64,000 nucleotides of DNA, from assembly GCF_024323335.1 (NCBI RefSeq), contig NC_066579.1:242147652-242211651 (forward strand). The letters are read 5' to 3'. Source of the stretch: Lathyrus oleraceus. Its lineage: Eukaryota; Streptophyta; Magnoliopsida; Fabales; Fabaceae. The first letter of the stretch is position 1. Each line of letters opens with the position of its first letter. Below, piece by piece: positions 12,869-24,195 of this stretch. The notes beneath the pieces were generated by a model. That model searched no databases. It saw only the letters and a program-made list of their open reading frames with translations, and was not told the DNA's origin. A program made the translations under genes and the position numbers.

Positions 12869-14048
12869 TGTTGATTCTAAGTGTTGACAGCAATATTGGT
12901 AAAACAAAGAGTGTTCACAAGATGTTATGTGTGATGTCTTAACATAAGATATCCTATGTACCTGCTGGAGTTCAAGAACATGTTCATGCAGGATTGTTTC
13001 AGAATGCCACATACAATGACAAGGCTTATGATATTGGATGTACCTGTTGGATGTTAAATGAAAGACATGTTTATGCAGGATTATTTCAGATGACATACAT
13101 AAGATCATGGCATCTGATATGGCTGTACCTGCTGGAAATTATAAAGGGAATTATTGGATTATGCAGGATTTTTCCAGGATGTCAGGCCCGATGTCACGAT
13201 ATCCTGTACACAGAACAGTCAGTATGAATGTCTGGTGTTTTGTGATTGCACAATTAATGTCAATCTTTGTATGATTGAAGATATGATTAGCTGGCGCATT
13301 CAATCATGGATTACAACCAGATTTACTTATTTTCCAAGGAGATCTAACCAGCTGTTATAAAAAGATTTGATTAGAAAATAGATTTAGGGTTTTCAAGATG
13401 TCCAAGCCCAACTGAAAGCTTCTATAAAAAGGGACTTAGAAAACCTGTTTGAACACACAACCAATACAAAGCGAAATATAGAAAGAGAGCTAGGGTTTGT
13501 GTCTGTTTAGTCGTAAGACTTGTAGGTCATTCAAGTCATCCATTGATGATTGAATTGGACTGATTTGTGGTTGTAATTTGTCGCTCTAAAGCTGTTAAGC
13601 AAGAGTGTGTGTCTTCTTGATCAAAGCTGTGAAGCAAGATCAAGAGTGTGTCTTCTTGATTGAAACTGTGAAGTAAAATCAAGAGTGTGTAATTGAAAAG
13701 TATTTTCTTTTCACAAGGGATTGTTGTTTAAAATCACTGGTGTGTGATTGTAGGGAAGTGAGTGGGTTCTCATATCTAAAAGTGCTTAGGTAGAAATTGC
13801 ACGGGTAGAGATTAGGTGAGAAAGACTGTAACTTGTTGAAGTGTACGGAGAGTCTTTGAACTAATTCTATTTTAGTGAATTTCCTTCCTGGCTTGGTAGC
13901 CCCCAGACGTAGATGAGTTGCACCGAACTGGGTTAACAATTGCTTGTGTTATTTGCTTTACCATTCTGTATTTTTTTCCATTGTGTGTTAACAGATATTA
14001 GTATCGTGACATTACCTTCGACATCTTATATCTGATACCAGAATTTCA
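12869..14048 (+). repeat. 5' LTR of the complete Copia element
   Basis: Starts TGTTGATTCTAAGTG, ends CAGAATTTCA. Contains ctataaaaagggactt near 13421, a likely TATA box, with agcgaaatatagaaagagag downstream. Short internal repeats of agctgt.aagcaagatcaagagtgtgtcttcttga occur near 13590-13690. Confidence 0.95.
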
Positions 14049-14050
14049 AT

Positions 14051-14064
14051 TGGTATCAGAGCAG
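14051..14064 (+). promoter_or_regulatory. Primer-binding site (initiator tRNA-Met)
   Basis: tggtatcagagcag, two bases after the LTR, is the standard complement to the 3' end of plant initiator tRNA-Met. Confidence 0.95.
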
Positions 14065-14115
14065 GCATCCTGCTCTGGTTCTGGGTGAGATCTAGGGGCA
14101 ATACTTTCTGGTACA

Positions 14116-17100
14116 ATGGAGAGAGATGGAGGATCTGTTCATAGGCCACAAATTTTGGATGGTTCTAACTATGACTATTGGAAACCTCGAATGGTAGCGT
14201 TTCGGAAATCCCTTGATAACAAGGCTTGGAAAGTTGTGTTAACAGGTTGGGTGCATCCTGTCATTACTAAAGAAGGAGAAGCCACTACTGAGAAGAAACC
14301 TGAAGAACAATGGTCCAAGGAAGAGGATGATCTTGCTCTTGGAAACTCTAAAGCATTGAATGCTATATTCAATGGGGTAGACAAGAATATTTTCAGGCTG
14401 GTAAACAACTGTGAAGTGGCCAAAGATGCTTGGGACATTCTCAAGACCACTCATGAAGGCACCTCTAGGGTAAAGATGTCTAGACTTCAGCTGCTCACCT
14501 CCAAGTTTGAAAACTTAAGAATGAAAGAAGATGAAAATATTCATGAATTCTACATGAGTATCCTTGAAATTGCCAATGCCTCTGGAGCCTTGGGTGAGAA
14601 GATGTCAGATGAAAAGTTAGTAAGAAAAATACTCAGATCACTCCCCAAGAGATTTGCTATGAAAGTAACAGCCATAGAAGAATCTCAAGACATCTCAAAT
14701 ATGAGAGTTGATGAGCTAATTGGATCCATCCAAACATTTGAGATGGGAATATGTGATGGAGCTGAAAAGAAAGCCAAGAGCATAGCATTTATGTCAAACA
14801 CTGAAGAGGAAGATGAGGAAGGTGGTCAAGATATTGATGAAGACCTGGAAAATGAGATAGCAATGCTGGGAAGACAGTTCAACAGACTGATAAAAAGGGT
14901 AGATGTGAGAGCAAAGGGAAATGTCAAGAACATCACATCTGACATCAGTAAATCCAACAGCTTTGGTAAGAAACCAAAGTTTGAAGAAAAACCCAAAGAA
15001 GTTCAGTGCTATGAGTGTAATGGGTATGGTCATATTAAAACTGAATGTGGGACCTACCTCAAGAAACAAAAGAGGAGTCTTTTGGACTCTTGGTCTGATG
15101 GAAGTGAAACTGAAGAAGCTACAAACCATGTGACTGCACTGACAGGAAGATGGGGGTCTGAGGAAGAGTCAATTGATGATGAAAGAACCCTTAAAGAGTT
15201 GTGCCACAGAAGTGCAGGAGTGTGCAGACAAGTTGAAAGCCAGAAGAAAGTGATAGCTCAGCTGGAAAATGAAAAGGAAGAGCTTGTGGAAACCATCTCA
15301 AAATTGAAGGTGGAAGTTGTATTCTTGAATTCCAAACTAGATGAGATGACTAAGTATGTAAGAATGCTTAACAATGGATCTGCCATCTTAGACAAGATTC
15401 TCCAGACTAGCCAAATAACAGGAAACAAATCTGGTATTGGATTCAAGGCTGAGTGCAGTTACACTGGTTGCAAACCAAAATCCAAACCTAAGTGCAACCA
15501 TGTTAAAAGTAAACCTGAGATGTCACAACAGCAAAAAGGGAAACATCAAAGATGGAAATGCCAATACTGTGGAAAATTTGGCCACCTAAAGCCCTTCTGC
15601 TATAAGCTATGTGGCTATCCTGGCCCTGTTCAGTCTCAATACCAATCAAGGTCCAAGCATCACAAGAATGTCAACAAAAAGCAATGGGCTCCTAAGACAA
15701 AGGTCACAAGTCTAAAAGCACACACTTCCCTTAGAGTTTCAGCCAAAGAAGATTGGTATTTTGACAGTGGTTGCTCCAGACATATGACTGGGAACAAAAA
15801 TCTGCTAACTGAACTTCATCCTCATGCCATGAGTTATGTTACCTTTGGTGATGGTGCAAAGGGGGAAATCAAGGGAATGGGTAGGCTGGATTGCCCTGAA
15901 GTTCCTGACCTTGATGATGTCCTACTTGTTAAGGGATTAACTGCTAATCTTATAAGCATCAGTCAACTGTGTGATCAAGGTCTGAATGTAAACTTCACCA
16001 AAACTGAATGTCTGATTACTAACAAAGAAAATAAAGTAATCATGAAGGGAGTTAGGTCCAAAGACAACTGCTACATGTGGAGCTCTCAAGAAACTGGATA
16101 CTCCTCAATGTGTACCTTAGCCAAAGAAGAAGAAGTGAAGATATGGCATCAAAGATTGGGCCATCTGCACCTTAAATGTATGAAAAGGATCATATCAGTT
16201 GAAGCTGTTAGAGGAATTCCCAACTTAAAGATTGATGAGGGAAAAATCTGTGGAGAATGTCAAATTGGAAAACAAACAAGAATGTCACACCAGAGGTTTA
16301 GACATGACACAACTACCAAAGTCCTGGAACTACTTCATATGGACTTGATGGGACCCATGCAAGTAGAAAGCCTTGGTGGGAAGAAATATGCATATGTGGT
16401 GGTGGATGATTTCTCCAGATACACCTGGATCAATTTTATAAGAGAAAAATCTGATGTATTTGAAGTCTTTAAGAAGCTTTGTTTGAAACTTCAAAGGGAA
16501 AAAGAAAGTCCTGTTGTCAGAATTAGAAGTGATCATGGGAAGGAGTTTGAGAACAGCAAATTTGCTGATTTCTTCTCTTCAGAAGGAATTCATCATGAGT
16601 TCTCATCTCCCATCACTCCCCAGCAAAATGGTATGGTGGAAAGGAAAAATAGGACTCTTCAAGAATAAACCAGAGCTATGATTCATGCTAAGAAATTGCC
16701 CTATCATTTTTGGGCTGAAGCCATGAACACAACCTGCTATGTTCACAACAGAGTGACACTAAAGAAAGGAACTCCCACAACCCTTTATGAAGTCTGGAAA
16801 GGAAGAAAACCCACAGTCAAATATTTCCATGTATTTGGTAGCAAATGCTATATCCTGGTTGATCGTGAGCAAAGAAGGAAGATGGATCCCAAAAGTGATG
16901 AAGGAATATTTCTGGGCTATTCAACAAACAGCAGAGCTTACAGGGTCTTTAATTCCATAACTAATGTATTGATGGAATCCATTAATGTTGTGGTTGATGA
17001 CCAACAAACGAATGTCACAGACGATGTTGAGACATCTCTGAATGATTCTCCAGTTGACCTCTCAGACAAAAATAAGGAAGAAGAACCTCCTCAAGCTGAA

Positions 17101-18777
17101 CCTGAAGATGACAAAATCAACAAGGGACCCTCTATCAGAATTCAGAATGATCATCCCAAAGATCTTATCATAGGAGATCCAGATAAAGGAGTCACTACTA
17201 GATCAAGGGAAGTGATCTCACATGGCTGCTTTGTGTCAAAGATTGAACCCATAAATATCAAGGAAGCCTTGACTGATGAGTTATGGATCAATGCAATGCA
17301 AGAGGAGTTAGGCAAATTCAAGAGGAATGAAGTATGGGAATTGGTTCCTAGACCTGAAGGAGTAAATATCATAGGAACAAAGTGGGTATATAAGAATAAA
17401 TCTAATGAACAAGGGGTTGTTACAAAAAACAAAGCTAGATTAGTAGCTCAAGGATATACTCAAGTTGAAGGAGTAGACTTTGATGAAACATTTGCTCCTG
17501 TAGCTCTCCTTGAGTCCATTAGACTATTGCTTGGAGTGGTATGCATTCTGAAATTCAAGCTGTTTCAAATGGATGTAAAAAATGCCTTCTTGAATGGCTA
17601 CTTAAATGAAGAAGTATATGTTGAACAGCCTAAAGGATTCACAGATCCAAATCTTCCACAACATGTGTACAAATTAAAGAAAGCCCTATATGGGTTGAAG
17701 CAAGCTCCTAGGGCTTGGTATGAGAGACTCACAGTGTTCCTCACTGACAATGGATACAAGAAATGAGGGATTGACAAAACTCTGTTTGTGAAGAATGAAG
17801 GAGGAAAGCTCATGGTGGCACAAATATATGTAGATGACATTGTTTTTGGTGGGATGTCAGAATAGATGGTTGAACATTTTGTTAGACAAATGCAATCTGA
17901 GTTTGAGATGAGCCTTGTTGGAGAACTGACCTACTTTCTTGAGCTACAAGTCAAATAGATGGGAGACTCTATCTTTCTATCTCAGAGCAAGTATGCCAAG
18001 AACATTGTGAAGAAGTTTGAAACGGAAAGTGCAAGCCATAAAAGGACACCTGCTCCCACTCATGTGAAAATCTCCAAAGACGAAAATGGTGTCAGTGTAG
18101 ATCAGAGTCTATACAGAAGCATGATAGGAAGTCTGCTATATCTCACAGCAAGCAGACCTGACATTGCATTTGCTGTAGGTGTTTGTGCTAGGTATCAAGC
18201 TGAACCAAAAGTCAGTCACTTAAACCAAGTGAAGAGAATACTGAAATATGTCAATGGCACCAGTGACTATGGGATGTTGTATACTCATGGATCTGGATCC
18301 ATGTTGACTGGTTACTGTGATGCTGACTGGGCTGGAAGTGCTGATGATAGGAAAAGCACATCTGAGGGATGCTTCTTTTTGGGGAACAATCTGATTTCAT
18401 GGTTTAGCAAGAAACAAAACTGTGTATCTCTATCCACTGCTGAAGTTGAATACATAGCAGCTGGGAGTAGTTGTTCTCAACTGGTCTGGATGAAGCAGAT
18501 GTTGTCTGAATACAATGTCACACAAGAAGTCATGACATTATACTGTGATAACCTGAGTGCCATAAATATTTCCAAAAATCCTATTCAACATAGCAGGACA
18601 AAGCACATTGACATTCGTCATCACTTCATCAGAGAACTTGTAGAAGAGAAGATCATAACTATGGAGCATGTTACTACTGAAAAGTAACTAACAGACATTT
18701 TCACTAAAGCTTTGGATGCCAATCAATTTGAATGTTTAAGGGGGAAGTTGGGGATCTGTGTTCATGAGAACCTATAG
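14116..18777 (+). pseudogene. Copia gag-pol polyprotein, one frame with five in-frame stops
   Basis: A single frame of about 1553 codons with no frameshift. Gag (UBN2 type) covers residues 1-290. Zinc knuckles lie at about 298 (CYECNGYGHIKTEC) and 482 (CQYCGKFGHLKPFC). A coiled-coil-like Glu/Lys stretch lies between them. The protease DSG is at 550. The HxxxH-type pre-integrase zinc region is near 678-720. The integrase triad is D743, D806, E842, with canonical 35-residue spacing. The reverse transcriptase has YVDD at 1238, and RNase H ends with HSRTKHIDIRHH near 1495. Stops fall at 16666, 17764, 17863, 17956 and 18685; the natural stop is 18775-18777. The start ATG at 14116 lies 52 bases after the primer site and gives the usual gag opening (LDGSNYDYWK). 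As written, only Gag, protease and integrase could be made as one chain. Confidence 0.95.
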
Positions 18778-19429
18778 CAAGTAAAAGAGTTTGTCGTTAT
18801 CCTAGAGGATATTTTTGACTGGGTAAACTGTGTTGTGGCAAGGACTAGACTGTGTGGCTGGAAGCTAATCTGATGCTGATGTCTGAAAGATTGAAGTTTT
18901 ATTTATTTTGAAAAAGGTCACCTTTGGTCAATTTTGACTAAAAAGGGGGAGAAATGCTGATATGGAAGCTGATATGGAAGTTGTTGTGGAAGTTGTGAGA
19001 TGAAGTGCACAGGTGTTAAAACAGAATGTTATTCTGTTTACAAATGTCAAAGAGGATGTCTGATATGGTGCACAAGTAATGCTGATATGGTGCACAGGTA
19101 GTGCTGGTACATGTGCTAGAGTTACAATAGCTGTTATGTTCATGGAGGCTGTTTGTTGTGTGCACAGATTTAAGGGGAGAAGGAGTACCCCTGTGCATTT
19201 GTGTGTCTTACTAGTTGCATCCATAACTAGTAATTCTGTTTTTTACACAGATTTAGGGGGAGGAGAAGTACCCTTGTGCATGTGTGTCTTACTAGTAGCC
19301 ATAGCTAGTAATTATTTTTGCTTCTACTGCTGATTAAACTACTGTTAAGTTGTTTAACTGCTGATAGTTTACCTTGTGAACAAAAAGGACAGATATATGT
19401 TTTAGCCAAAATTTGCCAAAGGGGGAGTT
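18778..19429 (+). other. 3' untranslated internal region of the Copia element with polypurine tract
   Basis: Contains short imperfect direct repeats (gctgatatgg.agctgatatgg near 18957-18990; a block of about 70 bp with tacacagattta.gggggag..gaagtaccc and cttactagt at 19161-19227 and again at 19246-19314). The polypurine tract gccaaagggggag is at 19415-19427. No coding sequence. Confidence 0.8.
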
Positions 19430-20608
19430 TGTTGATTCTAAGTGTTGGCAACAATTTTGGTAAAACAAAGAGTGTTCACAAGATGTTATGTGTGATGTCT
19501 TAACATAAGATATCCTATGTACCTGCTGGAGTTCAAGAACATGTTCATGCAGGATTGTTTCAGAATGCCACATACAATGACAAGGCTTTTGATATTGGAT
19601 GTACCTGCTGGATCTTAAATGAAAGACATGTTCATGCAGGATTGTTTCAGATGACATACACAAGGTCATGGCATCTGATATGGATGTACCTGCTGAAAGT
19701 TATAAAAGGAATTATTGGATTATGTAGGATTTTTCCAGGATCTCAGACCCGATGTCATGACATCCTGTACACAGAACATTCAATATGAATGTCTGGTGTT
19801 TTGTGATTGCACAATTAATGGCAATCTTTGTATGATTGAAGATATGATTAGCTGACGCATTCAATCATGGATTACAACCAGATTTACTTATTTTCCAAGG
19901 AGATCTAACCAGCTGTTATAAAAAGATTTGATTGGAAAATAGATTTAGGGTTTTCAAAATGTTCAAGCCCAGCTGAAAGCTTTTATAAAAAGGGACTTAG
20001 AAAACCTGTTTGAACACACAACCAATACTAAGCGAAATATAGAGAGAGAGCTAGGGTTTGTGTTTGTTTAGTCGTAAGACTTGTAGGTCATTCAAGTCAT
20101 CCATTGATGATTGAATTGGACTGATTTGTGATTGTAACTTGTCACACTAAAGCTGTTAAGCAGGAGTGTGTGTCTTCTTGATCAAAGTTGTGAAGCAAGA
20201 TCAAGAGTGTGTCTTCTTGATTGAAACTGTGAAGTAAAATCAAGAGTGTGTAATTGAAAAGTATTTTCTTTTCACAAGGATTGTTGTTTAAAATCACTGG
20301 TGTGTGATTGTAGGGAAGTGAGTGGGTTCTCATATCTAAGAGTGCTTAGGTAGAAATTGCACGGGTAGAGATTAGGTGAGAAAGACTGTAACTTGTTGAA
20401 GTGTACGGAGAGTCTTTAAACTAATTCTATTTTAGTGAATTTCCTTCCTGGCTTGGTAGCCCCCAAACGTAGGTGAGTTGCACCGAATTGGGTTAACAAT
20501 TGCTTGTGTTATTTGCTTTACCATTATGTATTTTTTTCCATTGTGTGTTAACAGATATTAGTGTCGTGACATTACCTTCGACATCTTATATCTGATACCA
20601 GAATTTCA
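19430..20608 (+). repeat. 3' LTR of the complete Copia element
   Basis: Pairs with 12869-14048, with the same ends and nearly the same length (1179 bp). Differences are mostly transitions, as expected from methylated-cytosine decay. Confidence 0.95.
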
Positions 20609-21151
20609 TGTTTTAATTGTTTTTAGGAAAGAAGTCCAGAGAAAGAGTTAAAGGTTGCTGGACATGGACTAAAGTTGACATCTAGGATTCCACTAGCTCT
20701 TCCACAACAGGTGGAGAGTTGGGTATATAGATCTGGTTTATCTTCACTTCAGAGAACTAGTCTGAACAAGATAGACACAAATCTTGTGTCTGCATTTGTG
20801 GAAATATGGCATATAGAGACATCTTCATTTCACATGTCGTTTGGTGAAATGAGCATTACTCTAGATGACGTCTCATGTCTACTTCACTTGCCCATCAGAG
20901 GTGTCTTCTGGAGTCCTCAGGATGTCACGGAAGAGGTAGCTGTTGAACTTGCTGTTGACTACTTAGGAGTGTCATAGGGTGAGGCACAATCACATGTTCG
21001 TAGCTGCAAGGGTTCGTATTATAAGTTGGAGTGGTTATACGATTTATTCCAATCTAATGTGACCGGTGACAACGAAAACCCCTCTTTCATGTTAACATGA
21101 TAAAGTGAAATAATTAAAATATTAAGTCATATAAAATATTAAGTGAAATAA

Positions 21152-22399
21152 TTAAAATATTAAGTCATACAAAATACGTACCTGAACCCAATGATTTTGG
21201 TTAACAAAACCAATGCAATAAATAGAGACATTTGGTGAATGTGAACTTGTCATAAGAAAGAAAGTCATGCACGGATTGCCTAAATAGACAAGTACAACAT
21301 TATAGCGATTCGCTATCAAGTAACCCATATCTGGTAGAGTCAACCATTTTTCAGGTGACTGTGAACCAAAGGATTCTATCATCAAATATTCTCTCACTTT
21401 TGACAACCGATTAGAAAATAACTTGTCATACAAAGTTGACCTATCCTTGTCTATTATTTCCAACCCCAACTCTCTACGAACCATTGACCAACCATCCTCA
21501 CCATATCCATGCAATGGTGCAATGACTCTAAATCCACAATTATCATCTGTTTCAACATTAACTACATCTTCAATGTATGAGCTAATATGATTAGGAAATT
21601 GAAGAGTGAATTGTGGTTTCTTCTTTGATAATTTTAACTTCTTCGAAGTCTGTGATGGTTGAGATTGCCTTTGTGAAGATTGAGATGCCTTATCAACATA
21701 CTCATGATACGAAGGGTCCATATAAACATCACATTCTGCTGGTTTTTTCCCTTTTTTCTTCATCCCTCATTTGGTTTTTAGTTTCTCAGGTGGTGGACAC
21801 AATGAAGTCATTGTTGGGTATACTAGTTCACACACCCTACTCTTTAATGCCCTTTTCCCAATAACATCTAATGACCTAAATCGTTTCCATAATTCATCCA
21901 TTGCACAAGTCATATCCACCTCTAATCCATCATCTGCACCTACCTCTAACTCAACTTCCATAGTTAGTTTCCTCCAATGAACATGAACAACATCTATGGG
22001 TATCGGTATACCACCTAGTGCGTATCTTTCTAACTCATAAGCACAAGGTAACCCATAAGATGTTCTAAGAGTACAACCACATATTTGCCTGTTAGTTCCA
22101 ACATAATCAACTCTCAATAACTCTTCATCAATACGTCTCAAAGCAGCTCGAGATATGGAACCACGCAAATAACCATAAAAGGGACTTATGTGCGCGTGCT
22201 CAACTTCGTAAAAACTCTTTTGAAAAGAAGCTCTAATGTTTCCCAGTTGTAACCTCAAGTTGTTATTTATAGCTTCCCAACATTTGACCATGTCACCTAT
22301 ACTATTTCCTAACATCTGCTTTAACTTCCAATGAGCATATTCAACCCTAAAAATATTGAAAATAACACATAAAAAAAATATCACATATAAAAATAACAC
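21152..22399 (-). pseudogene. MULE transposase C-terminus fused to an OTU-type cysteine protease domain
   Basis: Read on minus from an acceptor (tttttag) near 22343: the conserved block YAHWKLKQMLGNSIGD, RASFQKSFYEVEHAH, then a SWIM-type zinc finger CGCTLRTSYGLPCAYEL in which the last ligand, usually His, is Tyr. A stop at 21767-21769 is followed two codons later in the same frame by KKKGKKPAECDVYMDPSYHEY and an OTU-like domain: DDNCGFRV holds the presumed catalytic Cys (normally DGNC) and NQNHWVQV the catalytic His. Two normally fused parts are thus split by one nonsense codon. The upstream DDE core is missing. OTU enzymes remove ubiquitin; the role in MULEs is unknown. Confidence 0.85.
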
Positions 22400-22439
22400 A
22401 TAAAAAATTATAACACGTAACGATTAGTTGTTGTGTTAC

Positions 22440-22799
22440 CCAAATGTAGCACTTGATTAATCCATGATTATGTAACCCACATTTTACATCAATCTTCCAA
22501 CCAGATCCATCTTTCGCCGGAGTCGACCTGATTTTAAATGGGCATCCACATTTCTTGGACGCACTTTGGGTTCCACTATCAGTACTCTTGTGTTTCCCAC
22601 CTTTATCACAATCAAATATTAATTTGTTACTTCTCCTTTTCTTCCCTGTTTCAGTATCTGAACGACTGATAATAACAGTTACTTTATTATCGATTCCAAC
22701 CTCTTTAATCCATCTGATCACCTCTTCTCGTGTACCAAATCTTTCAGTCGTTATAAACGCATCAGAAGTATCTACACATATTTGAGGAAGATTTTTCAT
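22440..22799 (-). pseudogene. FAR1-type DNA-binding domain exon of the MULE transposase gene
   Basis: On minus, an open frame from ATG at 22799 contains FGTREEVIRWIKEVG, KKCGCPFKIRSTP and VKCGLHNHGL. The Cys/His pattern (CGCPF to HNH) is that of the FAR1/WRKY-GCM1 zinc fold that binds DNA in MURA-type transposases and in FHY3/FAR1 factors. The domain is complete, but coding sequence then jumps to the far C-terminus at 22343, so about 300 residues with the DDE catalytic core are missing. Confidence 0.85.
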
Positions 22800-22839
22800 T
22801 CCCGCACAATAAAAAAAATTTAAAAAAATTTAAAAAAAA

Positions 22840-23254
22840 ATTGCATACCGGAAGTCTTCAAAAAAGAGTTCCGGAATACATAAAACACAAACCAGAAGAC
22901 TTCTTCAAAGAGTTCCGGTACGTGTCATTTTGTTTACCGGAACTCTTTCAATAAGTGTTCCGGAACATGTCTTTTTTAATAAAGAACCGGAACTCTTTCT
23001 TGAAGTCCTCCGGTTTACTACTTGGTGTGTTCCGGATGTCTTTTGTGAAGTCTTCCGGTTTGGAAAAAATACATACGGGAAGTCTTTTTCCAGGAGTTCC
23101 GGTGCGAGGGTGGAATGTGTAATTTTTAGAATTTTTAACTGAATGGTAAAAATGAAATGGTAAATTGGTTAAAACCAATTAAGGATAAAATTGGTAATTT
23201 AAAAAAATTGTAGGGATATGAGACTAAACGTAGGGGTATGAAGTAAAATTTTCA
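22840..23254 (-). repeat. Right terminal inverted repeat and subterminal motif array of the MULE
   Basis: About eight copies of ccggaagtcttc / agagttccggt with alternating orientation between 22848 and 23105, then a terminal block (gtaggggtatgaagtaaaa) inverted relative to the left end. Confidence 0.8.
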
Positions 23255-23572
23255 TAATGTTAACCTAAAATAGGAATATGAATTATCTATCATAATGTGA
23301 ACTTAAAATAGTAATGTTCAATTTATAATATCAACTTAGAATAGTAATATAAATTATTATATTTATGTAATAATTGTAATTCTAGTAGTATAAATACTCT
23401 TATTTAGTTTATGTAAAGATTCGCCATTTTCTTTGAGAAATCTAAGAGATATTATCATATTTTCTTTTCTCTTTATTTAATTAGTTTGATATACCCTAAA
23501 GTAGTAATTATATCATCTTATTAGTTCAGAAATATCGTAAAAGAAATATTCAAATGTATGATTTTCTCAACA
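23255..23572 (+). repeat. Partial 5' LTR of the old Copia element
   Basis: Matches 33519-33811 (shared tatgaattatctatcataatg and attctagtagtata-type blocks). It ends at ttctcaaca, followed by tattatcaacatgatcg, a likely primer-site remnant. Confidence 0.75.
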
Positions 23573-24010
23573 TATTATCAACATGATCGTTTATATCAGA
23601 AGTGTTTACTACTATTAGATATAATCATGTCCGACATTAAATATCAATTTAAAATTTTAGACAAAATTGGGGACAACTACATACCTTGGAACAACAACTT
23701 CTTTGAGTATCTTGGAACAACAACTTCTTTGAGTATCATCATATTTTCTTTTCTCTTTATTTAATTAGTTTGACATATCCTAAAGTAGTAATTATATCAT
23801 CCTATTAGTTCAGAAATATCGAAAAAGAAATATTCAAATATATGAGTTTCTCAACATGTTATCAACACGGTCGTTTATATCAGAAGTGTTTACTACTATT
23901 AGATATAATCATGTCCGACATTAAGTATCAATTCAAAATTTTAGACAAAATTGGGGACAATTACATAACTTGGAACAACAACTTCTTTGAGTATCTTGCA
24001 TGTGAGGGAT
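23453..24010 (+). repeat. 284-bp tandem duplication spanning LTR end, primer site and gag start
   Basis: The stretch from atcatattttcttttctc through ttctttgagtatc is present twice, offset by 284 bp (for example gtccgacatta at 23629 and 23913). Each copy holds an LTR end, the primer-site region and the gag start. The copies differ by only about ten bases. Confidence 0.9.
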
Positions 24011-24104
24011 TTATCAAGATTCTTGAAGGAGACAAATTGGGAATGTGGACGGTTAACCTTGAGAAAATGACAATGAAAAAGTCCAGAGTAAATAGGACAA
24101 TACA
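23613..24104 (+). pseudogene. Copia gag N-terminal fragment (duplicated)
   Basis: MSDIKYQFKILDKIGDNYI-like sequence, the typical Copia gag opening (substrate-like 'DGxNYxxW' block), appears in both tandem copies. The second continues as FFEYLACEGFIKILEGDK before ending at the CACTA insertion near 24105. Gag resumes at 28930. Confidence 0.75.
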
Positions 24105-24195
24105 TCGTCGCTATTAGAGTCGGCCAAACCTACGCTAAAAGCCTTTATAACAAAAATATTGCAAGTAATCGTAGCGTCGGTTGCACCGACTCTAT

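Larger units (their letters stand above)
12869..20608 (+). mobile_element. Complete Ty1/copia retrotransposon, SIRE-like, 7.74 kb
   Basis: Bounded by LTRs 12869-14048 and 19430-20608 and by a perfect 5-bp duplication, tgttt (12864-12868 and 20609-20613). Primer site, gag-pol frame and polypurine tract are in the expected order. By eye the LTRs differ at about 45 of 1180 sites (near 3.8%); at an assumed 1.3e-8 substitutions per site per year this suggests insertion about 1.5 million years ago. It lies within the intron of the MULE's PMD gene. Five in-frame stops disable the polyprotein. Confidence 0.95.
12632..21091 (+). pseudogene. Plant mobile domain (PMD) gene of the MULE, two exons split by a Copia in its intron
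   Basis: Exon 1 is 12632-12796 (AGYPGGPYDTSLL, HHVARHLWFGE) with donor gtaaat at 12797. Exon 2 starts at 20627 after acceptor ttttag (ERSPEKELKVAGHGLKL, then WVYRSGLSSL, HMSFGEMSITLDDVSCLLHLP). The phases join at a codon boundary, so the frame stays open across the splice. The order matches the aminotransferase-like plant mobile domain found in plant transposons and in MAIN/MAIL-type host genes. A stop at 20975-20977 is followed in frame by more family-like sequence (LEWLYDLFQSNVTGD) to about 21091. The N-terminus before 12632 is not certain and the domain's C-terminal half is missing. Confidence 0.75.
12161..23254. mobile_element. Mutator-like element (MULE) with two cargo genes, split by a nested Copia
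   Basis: The ends are inverted: left aactttatctcgtacccctac (12165 on) against right, read on minus, ttttacttcatacccctac (ending about 23254). Inside each end lie arrays of a gaagtcttccggt motif. Flanks aaatgcta (left) and taatgtta (right) may be a decayed 8-9 bp duplication. Without the 7.7-kb Copia the MULE is about 3.35 kb. It holds a plant-mobile-domain gene (plus) and a FAR1/transposase/OTU gene (minus) in convergent orientation. The catalytic DDE core is deleted, so it cannot move itself. Confidence 0.8.
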
